NCBI GenBank assembly: GCA_026770575.1
Contig: MU657171.1
Location: 445,370 to 476,917, forward strand
Origin: Pelagophyceae sp. CCMP2097
Taxonomy: Eukaryota; Sar; Pelagophyceae
Direction: 5' to 3'
Length of the DNA stretch: 31,548 nt
Made by a program: the position numbers and the translations under genes. Under the pieces are notes generated by a model that was not told where the DNA came from, did not search any database, and was given only the letters and a program-made list of their open reading frames with translations. Positions 21,196 to 30,286 of the stretch are shown in pieces. Numbering within the stretch: position 1 is the stretch's first letter; the number at the start of each line of letters is the position of its first letter.

Positions 21196-21492
21196 TTCCC
21201 GCTATTTGTCGATGGTCAATTCAAAGTCAAATATGTTTCAAAGAGAGAGAAATCGAAATTCATCAAAGATTATAATCGAAATTTGTATCTTGCCAAAATT
21301 TTAAACTTTATCTTTGATATAATATAATATATATTCAAACTTTGAAAACATTAGAAATCAAATGTTTGCAAGTCGCGCGGTGTGTCGAATCGGAACAATG
21401 CGCTTGGACGGGGCGGCGACGGCTGTCGCTGGTCGAGGCCTGGCGTTCTCCCCGGACGAGTGTATGGCACAGTTATAACTTAGAAATACGTC
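21196..21492. promoter_or_regulatory. AT-rich intergenic island upstream of the cupredoxin gene
   Basis: 297 bases between the start of the cupredoxin/ShKT gene (-) and the stop of the F-box/ARP gene (-). From ~21206 to 21365 it is strongly AT-rich, with an ATAATATAATATATA run near 21319-21335 and an AAAGAGAGAGAAA tract near 21239. It is probably the cupredoxin-gene promoter plus the 3' UTR of the next gene. Confidence 0.5.
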
Positions 21493-23545
21493 TCAGTCCC
21501 ATCGGGGGTCCTCGAGGAAGCGGGTTGCGGCGCCGCGCCACGCGGCGGTGCGCCGCCGCCGCCGCGCGGTTGCGTCTCGGCTCGCGTTGACGAGGGCGAA
21601 CGGGACCTTTGCCGCCGCCGAGAGCGCCGCGAGCTCGGCAGCGAGGTCGGCGTCGAGCGTCGGCGCCAGCGCGGCGCCGCCGCCGGCGACGGCGACGGCT
21701 AACGCCCGGGGCGCGGGGCCGCGGAGCGCCGCCGCGCGCGCGACGCGGCCAACGAGGTCGCCGAGGGAGAGCACGCCGGCGAGGTCCTCGCCGAGGACGG
21801 CCTCGAGGCCCGAGCCGCCGGACGCGGGCCGGCAGAGCAGCGCGCCGCAGACCTGGCGCAGCGACGCGTGGAGCTTCGCGTCCGCGGGCGGCCGCGCGCC
21901 GTCGCTGCACCGCACGAGCGCGCGCTCGGCGTCCGCCGCCGACGCGGGCGCGCCGTCGCCCCACGCCTGCTCGCGCAGCCGCTGGTGCACGTAGGCCGTG
22001 CACGCCGCGCCGGCGAGGCGCTGGTGGACCTTGAGCGACGGCGCGTGCGGCGCGGCGTCGTCGCGCGCGGCTGCGGCCGGGGCGGCAGCGAGGGCGGAAA
22101 CGGACGTGTGGAAGTGGCCGACGTCGACAACAATGGCGAAGTGGTGCCGCGCCGCCGCGCCGCCCTCGGCGGCCCAGACGGCGTCGCCGTGCCGCTCGAG
22201 GCGGAGGCGCCGCAGGGACCCTTCGCCGACGAGGCGCCGCGCCAGCCGCCGCCGCGCCCGGTCCACGTCGACAAAGGGCGACAGGACGACGACGACGGAG
22301 AGGCCGCGCGCCTCGACGCCGAGGCGCTTCGCCGCGGCGAAGATGGCCGCCTCCAACGCCGCGGGGTCCTCGGCCGCAAGCCGCTGCTGCATGAGCGGCG
22401 GCGGCGGCAGCGGCGGCGCGCACTCGCAGAGGTGCAGGTCGCTCTCGGGCCCGCGTGCGCGCCGCGACGCGGACGGGCCGGCGTCGCGGGGGCGCAGCGC
22501 GCCGCCGTCTTCGTAGTCCAGGTCGACGGCCGCCGGCGCGGCCCACGAGGCGAGGCCGTACCCTGCGGCGGCGATGACGGCGGGCGACGGCGAGCACCGC
22601 AGTGCCCCCTGGCCGAGGGATGCCGCTCTGGGGCCCTCCGTCGGTCCGCGTTTGCCGACCGTCATCGCTGACGCGGGCGCGGGCGGAGCTGCGAGGACCC
22701 CACTTCGACGACGACCGCAGACGTCTCGCACTCGAGGCAGGTCCGGTAGCGCCGCTCCCAGTAGCCCGGCTCGAGCATGCGCGCCTCGGTTGGCGCCGCG
22801 GCCGCGGGCCCTGGCGGCGCCGCATCGAGCGGCCGCACAAAGTCCCAGGCGCGGCCGTCGAGCCGCCGCCAGGACGATTCGAGCGCCGGGTCGAGCCAGG
22901 CCGCGGCGCGCTTGGAGAGCGCGCGCATGGCGCAGAGCGTGCGCGGCGCCTCGAGCATGGATAGCGCGAGGCACCACGCGTCCGCGGGCACGACGTCGAA
23001 GATGTCCGTGCGCCGCCGCCGCGCCGGCCTAGGCCGCCCCTCGGCTCGCACGCGGGCGCCGGCGTGGCGCAAACTCACAGCCTGCGCGCGGCCGAGGTCT
23101 GCTTCTTCGCCTCGAGGTACTTTGCCGACCCGGCGGCGGCCTGCTTCACCGGCCCGCCGAGGGGCGGCAGCGGCGCGCTCTTCGACGCGACGAGGCGCTT
23201 CGCCTCGAGGCGCTTCGCCGCCGCGGCGCGGCCGGGGTCCGGCTTCCCGCCGCGCCGCCGCGCCTCGTGGATGTCCGACCTGCCCCGGCGCGGGTCCGGC
23301 GAGGCGAGAGAAGAGGTCTTCGCGTCGCACGAGTACGTTCGGGCCTCGCGGGGCCGCGCCTCGACGGAGGGCGTCGACGCACCCGAGAACGTCTTCGTGT
23401 GCCCGCCAGTACGAAACGAGCCGGTCGATCTCGCCGACGCACGACCGCTCGCTCCGCGGCATCCCGCTTCCACAGGGACCGGAATCGCACGCGCGCCCAC
23501 AAGGGCCCAACAACGCACGCGGTCGCCAAAATCCTGAACTGACAT
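21493..23545 (-). CDS. F-box protein fused to an actin-related domain (ARP8-like; 3 exons)
   Basis: Exons are 23545-23079, 23028-22673 and 22562-21493, with matching phases, giving 630 aa. The N-terminal ~155 residues are basic, with repeated Ala/Lys/Glu motifs. An F-box follows at ~163-205 (DIFDVVPADAW, then LxAMRALSKRAAAWLDP). At ~259 a divergent actin fold begins. Its phosphate-1-like strand AVVVEVGSSQ is followed across the intron by YGLASWAAPAAV. Later come a VVVVLSPF strand, a phosphate-2-like DVGHFHTSV (~421), a Gly-rich AVAGGGAAL adenosine-site motif, and the actin-type C-terminal AAWRGAATRFL. Plant ARP8 is known to join an F-box to an ARP domain, so this may act in an SCF ubiquitin ligase and possibly the nucleolus. 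The actin nucleotide-site Asp is replaced by Glu in phosphate-1, so ATP binding is uncertain. The start codon may lie further upstream. Confidence 0.72.
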
Positions 23546-23803
23546 TCCGGGCCCGGGGGGGGGAGGTCCGTGACGTTCACTCGGCTTCTTGTCACGCTTC
23601 TTGTCACGCTTCTTGCGACGAGTGGACCCGCTTATTGCGTCGCTTCTTGTCACGCTTCTTGCGTCGCAGCCGGCGACCCCGAAGAGCAGCGCCCGCGTCG
23701 CGATTCAGGACTCACGTACGTCTTTAGACGCTCGCGGCGCTCGTGCTGCACCCCATTCGCAGGCGCTTGAGACCCTTCGCGCAGGCGCTCTGCGGGCGGC
23801 GTC
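23546..23803. promoter_or_regulatory. Divergent intergenic region F-box/ARP and 157-aa gene
   Basis: 258 bases between two start codons. It holds a nine-G run (23555-23563) and the CTTCTTGTCACG repeat array. The frame of the F-box/ARP gene stays open through the array and would encode a Lys/Arg-rich stretch, so part of it may be coding if the real start is upstream. Confidence 0.4.
23585..23666. repeat. 12-bp tandem repeat array
   Basis: Three units of CTTCTTGTCACG or a close variant at 23585-23620 and three more at 23631-23666, separated by 10 bp. On the minus strand they would encode RRKKRDKKRDKK, a possible nuclear-localisation-like patch if translated. Confidence 0.8.
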
Positions 23804-24277
23804 ATGGAGCCGCGACGCGCGTCGGACAGCCTCGTCGACCTGCGCGCTCCGGCCGAGGCCGCGCTGAATGCCGAGGCCGCGCTGACCGAGGCCGCGGCGG
23901 GCGGCGTGCGGCTGCCGGCGGACCCGCTGTCCTTCGCGAGGTTGCCGAGCGACGACTCAGGCACCGACTCGGACGTCTTCCTCACGCGCACCCCGTCGAC
24001 GCCAAAGGTCGCGACGCGCGTCGTGCGCCGCGACGCGCGCGCGGCGTGTTACGAGGCGCGGGCCACGGCGGCGTTCGCGGCGCTGCAGCTCGCCGTCGAC
24101 GAGAACAAGGCCGCCGAGGCGGCCGCCTCGCGCTGGGTCGTGCCGCCGCGGTGGTCGCCCCAGGGCTGCGGCTGCTTTGACTTTCTCAGACGGCGGCAAA
24201 TCCCCGACGACGCCGCGCTCGGGCCAGAAGTCTTCCCGACGCCCTGCCACCCGAACCGCGCCGGCGCGCACCGATAA
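23804..24277 (+). CDS. Small protein of unknown function, 157 aa
   Basis: Single-exon frame from the first ATG after the divergent gap. I do not recognise the family. It has an Ala/Glu-rich helical N-terminus, a Ser/Asp/Thr patch (DDSGTDSD at ~48-56, acidic enough for casein-kinase-type phosphorylation), and an Ala/Arg/Glu helical segment at ~75-105. The C-terminus has Trp, Pro and a CGCFDFLRRR motif. Codon use is strongly GC3, like its neighbours, and the gene is convergent with the oxygenase/PANDER gene 153 bp away. It could instead be the N-terminal exon of a longer gene, but no downstream exon is seen. There is no signal peptide or membrane segment. Confidence 0.5.
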   Translation: MEPRRASDSLVDLRAPAEAALNAEAALTEAAAGGVRLPADPLSFARLPSDDSGTDSDVFLTRTPSTPKVATRVVRRDARAACYEARATAAFAALQLAVDENKAAEAAASRWVVPPRWSPQGCGCFDFLRRRQIPDDAALGPEVFPTPCHPNRAGAHR

Positions 24278-24430
24278 GCGCAAAAATTGGACACGGATCC
24301 AGATCTCAGTAATACTTGGAAACGTGCTCCACCGCCTCGGCGCGTCCGGCACGCAAGGCCCTCGACGCGTCCGGCTCACGGGCCCTCCCGAGGCCTCGGG
24401 CGCCGTCTCGGCGGGAGGATGGCATTAAAA

Positions 24431-26134
24431 CTAGAGTCCGTCGGCGGCGTTGGTGGCGGGTGGTGCGCTCTCCGGCGGAGGTGCGCTGGCCGCGTCTTTA
24501 TTGAGGAGGATATGCTGAGTAATGTCCGTCTTCTCGATCGACGTGTCGACAAACGAGACGGCGCCCGCGGCCTCGGCGTCGAGGCGGACGGTGGCCTCGA
24601 GGCGGACGATGACTTTGGTAGTCTCCTGGACGACGAGCGCGTTCCCGCGCGGCAGGCCCTTAGCGCCGATCATCGCGAAGGGCCGCCGGTAGCCGAGCGG
24701 CTCCATGTCCGCCGGCGCGCCGAGCTCGCCGAGCGCGTCCTAACGCGAGCGTCGCGGCACCGCCAGGCGCGCGTGCTTCGCAACAGCGCTTGGGCGTCGG
24801 CGGTCCTCACATAGATGTCCCGGGAGAGGGGCCGCGTCTTCGCCATGGCCGTGTCGGTGATGGCGATCAAGATGACGCGGCCCCGTTCCAGCCCGTCGAC
24901 CTACGCCGCTCTTCAGGAGGCGCGGGGGGTCTCGGCGACGTACGTATTTGACGAGCGCTTTCGTCTGCTGAGCAGTGTGCTTGTAAACGTCAAAGCGCTC
25001 GAGGGCCACGATCGCCGTCGAATTTTCCGTCACGGCGAGCTCGACGACCCACAAGCCCGTGCGGTTGTTGGGCAGGTGGATGGTGACGACACCTTCGCCG
25101 TCGATGACGGCGTTGGTGTCGCCCGTCGACGTGCTATTCTTCGAGACGGTCGGCAGGTCGAAGGGCAGCGACCCCTTTTGCGCGGCTGCGGCCTTGGCCT
25201 TTGGCGCGAAGAAGGAGTCGATGCGGCGCTTCTTGTCCGTCGATGTGCCGCGCGCAAACGAGATCCAGCCGGCGCCTTTACCCGCCGTATAACCGTTGCA
25301 CTCGACGGCGACGGCGCCGCGCGCCGACGGCGGCCGCTTCGCCGCGGACCGCGCGGCGCGGAGCTCGAGGTAGCGGTCCAGGGCTTCGCCGCTCAACTCG
25401 GCTTTGTCGAGGCGGAACGACTTGAAAAACGGCAGCTCGACGCCGTCCGACGACCCCGCGGTGAAGCCGAGTTTGGCCAAGTCGTTTGCGGCGTCGGCGG
25501 GGAGTTTGTTGTAGCTCGCGTGCGTGAACGCGACGATGGAGATGCGCTGCGTCCGGCCCGCGCGTTGGCCGGGGTGGAAGGGTTGCGTCTCGTGCTCGGC
25601 GTTGCCGTTGAAGAGCTTCCATTCCCCGCGGCAGTCGACGATTGCGGGCCCGCCGCCGCCGCGCATGACGCCGTCGATCTCGACGAACGTGTCGGCGACC
25701 CACAAAGCGCCGCCGGCGTGGTTGCCGAGCGAGACGATGTACGACGGACCAATGTTGTTGCCGTCGACGTGCTTGCGCGCGGCGTAGTTGTAATTGACCT
25801 GGAGGCTCGAAAAGGGAAAGGCGGCGCCGTTGCGCGCCGGGATGTGGCGTGTCGTGAACGCGGCGACGAGGCGGGACACGTTAGGGCAAAGCTTGGTCGC
25901 GATGGACATTTGCATCCCCACGCCCCCGAGGACGCAGACGACGCCGAGGCACATGCCCGTCACCGCTTTTCCGTCGGGCGCCACGTTGGGCCGCGCCTGC
26001 GTCGGCCACTCGCCGATGCTGCAGAGGACGGCCTCGACGGCCGCCGCAGACGCGTCGTCGCGCTCCAGGTACGCCGCCGCCAGCGCGTCCGCCGTCTTCA
26101 GCGCCTGCCGCACCTTGGTCGACATGGCCGACAT
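24431..26134 (-). CDS. 2OG-Fe(II) oxygenase-like domain fused to an ILEI/PANDER-like domain (3 exons)
   Basis: Exons are 26134-24944, 24900-24811 and 24739-24431, phase 0 at both junctions, giving 529 aa. Residues ~60-210 look like a double-stranded beta-helix dioxygenase of the phytoplankton type. H122-x-D124 lies in KHVDGNNIGPSY, the distal H181 in GNAEHE, and R197 (RISIVAF) would bind 2-oxoglutarate. Residues ~275-490 read as an ILEI/PANDER (FAM3) fold: ERFDVYKH, then RGRVILIAITDTA and GYRRPFAMIGAKG. A linker motif RRIDSFFAPK (~303-312) resembles a degenerate PCNA-interacting peptide. No signal peptide is seen, unlike secreted FAM3 proteins, and KKRR suggests a possible nuclear location. 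The substrate is unknown. The second ATG (26125) is an alternative start. The introns are only 43 and 71 nt. Confidence 0.77.
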
Positions 26135-26437
26135 TTGAACGGCGCAAGCCGTGGGCCGCGCAAGATCCAACCGCCGCGAAAAACTTGAACTTCCCGAAAC
26201 CTCGCCAAAAGAGGATTGGATCAATCCCTGCTTACGCACGAGGCGACCCGGGACGGATTTGACTCTGACTTCTTAGTGTCCAAATTGTCGTGGTCTTCGC
26301 ACGCGGCCTTTTCGAGCAGCAGCCTCCCTCAGAGTCACCACAGAGCCCGCGCTCCGCGAGCCTCTTGCGGCGTTTGCACAGGGTCCGGCGCCTCTCGGGC
26401 CTGGCGGCGCAGTGCATTTGCTCGGTTGCACGCTGCG
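26135..26437. promoter_or_regulatory. Divergent promoter oxygenase/PANDER and LST8
   Basis: 303 bases between two start codons. AAACTTGAA lies at 26181-26189, 47 bases from the oxygenase ATG. No TATA box is clear. Nothing in it looks coding. Confidence 0.5.
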
Positions 26438-28001
26438 ATGTCGGCCGTGGTCCTCGCCACTGCTGGCTACGACCACAAAATCCGCTTCTGGGAAGCCTCG
26501 AGCCGGCTCTGCACGCGCACCATCCGCTACCCGGACTCCCAGGTCAACTGCCTCGCCATCTCCGACGACAAACTGTAAGCGCCAGCTTTGAACCGCAAAG
26601 GAGGGGCGGCCGGCGAGGCCGGCGAACGGCCGGAGAGGCCGGCGACGCGCCGCCTAGGTACATCGCCGCGGGCGGCAACCCGCACCTGCGAGTCTACGAC
26701 GTCATCAACTCCAGCAACAACCAGCCGGTGGCCAGCTTCGTGCGTAGCGCCCTCGCCGAGCTTTTCAACGTCCTCGTTGTGCATTGCAAGCGGACCCTGC
26801 GACGACGGCGCGCCGACGCCCCCGATAGGCGCACTCCTCCAACGTCACCGCCGTGGGCTTCCAGCACGACAGAAGCTGGATCTTTTCCGGCTCTGAGGAC
26901 GGGACGGTCAAGGTGTGGGACGTAAGGAAACTTTGCACAAACCTTTCCCTCGCACGCTCCATTCGTCGACGATCCCTTCGCAGGTCCGCGCGCCGCGGTT
27001 CCAGAGGAGCTACGAGTGCCGCGGTGAGTCACCTCCACGTGGACTATGCACTCATTGAGATTTGCCCTCGGTCGCTCGAAGACGCCGTGCTGCTTCGCCT
27101 TTGGAGTTACCGGCCTCGGACCGGCGGCGACCCAGGCCTCCGCGACGAGCCGTGCGCCGTCAACTCAGTCGCGCTGCACCCAAACCAGGGCGAGCTCATT
27201 TCGGGCGACCAGTCGGGGCACGTCCGAATCTGGTGCGTCCGCCCGTCCGCTTCGACGCGCGCGATGCGCGCCCGCGCAGGGACCTGACGGCGGACAAGTG
27301 CTCCCAGACGCTCCGACCAGGCGCCGACGACAAGAAGCTCCGGAGGTGCGCCCGCGCCCCGTCGCGCGCTCGGTGCAACGCGGGGCGCCGCGCGTCTCCG
27401 GTCGTCTCCGATCCGCATCTCGCAGGCACGTGCCCGTGCGCTCCGTCGCCATCGCGTCGGACGCGAGCTACGTGCGTTTCCCCGCGCCGCCGCGCCCCCG
27501 CCGTCGCGGCGATGGTGCGCGTAGCTCGTCGCGGGGACGAACAACGCGGACGTCTACGCCTGGAAGCCAAACGGATCAAAAGAGTACGAGCTCGACCACG
27601 TCATCGAGGCGGCGCACGACAACCCCAACGGCGAGTCGTACATCCTCAAGTGCGCCATCTCGCCCGACGCCCAGTGAGTCCCCCGCCGGCTTGCGTTTGG
27701 GCCGCCGCGCCCTCTGCCGCGCCCCACGCGCGCGCGCAGGCTGCTGGTGACGACGTCGTCGGACAAGACGGCCAAGGTGTGGGCGATCCGGCGCGACTGG
27801 CAGCTGGAGAAGACGCTGGCGCAGCACCAGCGCTGGGTCTGGGACGCGTGTTTCTCTGCGGATAGCGCCTACCTCGTCACCGCGTCGTCGGACCACTCGG
27901 CGCGCCTCTGGGACCTGCAATCCGGCGCCGCCATCCGCTACTACAGCGGCCACACGCTCGCCGTCACCTGCTGCGCGCTCAACGACTCGTCGACGAGCTA
28001 G
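26438..28001 (+). CDS. LST8: LST8, WD40 subunit of TOR kinase complexes (9 exons)
   Basis: LST8 binds and stabilises the TOR kinase domain in TORC1 and TORC2, which control growth. Exons are 26438-26574, 26658-26739, 26829-26921, 26984-27023, 27136-27232, 27280-27345, 27426-27471, 27525-27673 and 27740-28001. All phases agree and give 323 aa, the same size as animal and yeast LST8 (~305-326). Family landmarks are [12 protein letters not shown] at the N-terminus, [14 protein letters not shown], the [14 protein letters not shown] block, SDKTAKVW, and the terminal [20 protein letters not shown] repeat. Seven WD repeats fill the protein with no extension. The eight introns are only 47-112 nt. It is head-to-head with the oxygenase/PANDER gene. 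The next gene in the same direction starts 248 bp on. Confidence 0.96.
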
Positions 28002-28249
28002 GCCCGGGCCAACGCCCGGCCACCGTCGCCTTTTCAACAAAACAGCGCGAGGCCGTTACGGCTTTTTTAGAAGGCGCGCCCGCCGCCGACGGCGGTCCAG
28101 TTAAACACTTAAATGTACGGCGCAGCGCAGCGGGGGCGCCGGAGCCCTTCTCAGAACATCTCGATCGAGTCGCTTTTTTGGCGACGGGAATTTTCGTCGC
28201 GGTGCTTCCAAGGACGCTGCGCTGAGGCCCGGTCGCGACGCTCGCCGGG

Positions 28250-29907
28250 ATGCTGCCGCGGTTGGTGCCCCGCGCGGCGCGCGGCGCGGCGCGCCGGTGC
28301 GGCGCCGGGCTGCGGCGATTGCTCTCCGAGTCTGCGCCGGCGCGGCTGCCCGTCGAGGTGACGCGCGTGACGACGCTGTCCAACGGCCTGCGCGTGGCGA
28401 CGGAGCGCGTGCACGCCGAGTGCGAGACGGTCACGCTCGGCGTGTGGTTCGACTGCGGGTCGCGCTACGAGGCGGTGGAGAACAACGGCGCGGCGCACTT
28501 CTTGGAGCACATTGCCTTCAAGGGCACGCGCCGGCGGTCGCAGTACCAGCTGGAAAAGGCCATTGAGGACATGGGCGCGCACCTGAACGCGTACACGTCG
28601 CGCGAGCAGACGGTGTACTACGCGCGGCTCTTCAAAGCCGACGTGGCCCAGGGCATGGACGTCCTCGCCGATATTTTGCAGCACTCGTTGATCGATACGC
28701 AAGCCGTGGAGAAGGAGCGCGGCACCATCCTCCGCGAGATGGAGGAGGTGTACAAGAACCACGAGGAGCGCGTCCTCGACTTGCTCCACGAGGCCGCGTA
28801 CAAGGACGGCGGTGCGCGACCCACCTTTTGCGTTGCGACCGCCGCCGCGCCAAACGCCGCCCGCTTTAGGCCTCGGCCGCACGATTTTGGGCCCCGAGGA
28901 GAACATTAAGCGCATCACGGCGCCGGACCTTCGGGCGTACATTGAGACGCATTACACTGCGCCGCGGACGGTCATCGTCGCCGCCGGCGCCGTGGACCAC
29001 GACGAAATCGTCGCCCTCAGCGAAAAGTACTGGAGCAACCTCCCAGAGGCCTCGCGCACGGTGCGAAGGCCTTTGCGCAGGGCGCTTTGGTCACATGTTG
29101 CTTGTTAGGACTTTGCGGTGGACTTCGAGCCTGCCAAGTTCACGCCGGAAGAGGTGCGGCTGCCCGACGAGGCGGAGCCGCGGACGCACATCGGCATCGC
29201 CTTTGACGGCGCGAGCTGGACGTCGGAGTACAGCGTGCCGTTGATGGTGCTGCAGACGCTCGTGGGCCAGTGGGACCGCATGAACCCTGTCGCTGGCGGC
29301 GCCGAGACGTCGCCCTTCAAGCTCGCGCGCACGCTGGCCCGCGAGGACGCCGCGCACCTCTACCTCAGCTTCAACACGTGCTACCACGACGGCGCGTCGG
29401 ATTATGCAGACGTTCGTTGCGGACGCGCCTCGTAGGCGGCATCTTCGGCCTCTACATCGTGGCGCCACCGGAGAGCGCGGACATCGTCGTGCAGCGCGTC
29501 ATGGAGTACCTCGCTTCTCTGTCCGAGGACGGGGCGTTTACGGAGGACGACGTGGAGCGGGCCAAGACGCAGTTGAAGGCGAACATCCTTTGCCAGCTCG
29601 ACTCGTTGGCGCACGTCGCCGAGGAGATCGGCCGCCAGATCCTCACGTACCAGCGCCGCATGCCTATCTCCGAGGTCTTGGCGCGCATCGACGCCGTCAC
29701 CGTCTCCGACGTCACTGTGCGCGGGCCCAAACGCCCGTCTTGCTTTGACTTTGGACCGCTTTGGCCTAGGTGACGGCGCGGCACTTCCTGCAGGACAAGG
29801 ACCACGCGATGGCCGTCTATGGCGCCGTCGAAAACGTGCCGCCGTACGAGGACAACCACATCAAAAACTTTTCCAAATCGAAATCGAAGTCGTGGTTCAA
29901 CTTCTGA
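28250..29907 (+). CDS. PMPCB: Mitochondrial processing peptidase beta subunit (5 exons)
   Basis: M16-family zinc protease that removes presequences from imported mitochondrial proteins, paired with an alpha subunit (not in this window). Exons are 28250-28811, 28870-29060, 29109-29391, 29436-29716 and 29770-29907, giving 484 aa, as expected. The first ~28 residues are Arg-rich with no acids, a mitochondrial presequence. The active site is complete: inverted zinc motif H83-F-L-E86-H87 and the third ligand E163. Later family blocks are LGRTILGPEENIKRI, LSFNTCYHDGG and EEIGRQILTYQRRMPI. Joining exons 3 and 4 needs a GC donor. With it the protein matches the family exactly. In plants the beta subunit doubles as complex III core protein 1, which is possible here but not decidable. 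The C-terminus carries an unusual SKSKSKSW tail. Confidence 0.95.
29392..29435 (+). other. Candidate GC-AG intron in the MPP beta gene
   Basis: The reading frame must change between CYHDG and GIFGLY, and no GT donor gives the right phase. G|GCGCGT at 29392 with the TAG at 29433-29435 removes 44 nt and restores NTCYHDGGIFGLY, matching the family. The donor hexamer is the same as in the ValRS candidate. Confidence 0.7.
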
Positions 29908-30286
29908 AATGTTTCATAAGGAGCCTCGACAGCCACACGCGCTCGCCGGGCAGGCGCCAAAGGCCGGCCAGTCCGAACCTCAGCGGGGCCGCTTGATAAA
30001 CGACAGAGCGGCGGCGCGTCCGAGAAGGCGCGTCCGGACGAGGCGCGGAGGTCCTTTCCGTCGTCGCGGCGCTTTCTGCCGCCGCGGCGCTGCGGGCGTG
30101 CTCTCGGGGGCGACACGCCATCGAGGCAGGAGCCCCGTGGACGAGTATCGAGTCCGTCGCGGCCCTCGACGACAAGCAATGGGGCATTTATTATGCCACG
30201 TATTCGATGTGCGTCCCCGGGCGATTCGCGATGCGCGCCTCGTCGAGAGCCCGGGCGGCATGTCCTTCAGAGCGCGCTTGCCGAGA
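29908..30286. other. Convergent 3' region MPP beta / MYND-Sel1 gene
   Basis: 379 bases between facing stop codons. It is GC-rich with weak open frames on both strands and a small GGCAT-TTATT-ATGCC hairpin near 30182-30196 that may lie in a 3' UTR. No gene is recognised. Confidence 0.4.

Noticed and set aside
23570..23770. Hydrophobic + strand peptide (LLVTLLVTLL)
   Set aside because: Created by the 12-bp CTTCTTGTCACG repeat. It overlaps a divergent promoter region and matches no family.
30182..30196. Small hairpin as a terminator
   Set aside because: Five-bp stem in a eukaryotic 3' region; too short to support a function.
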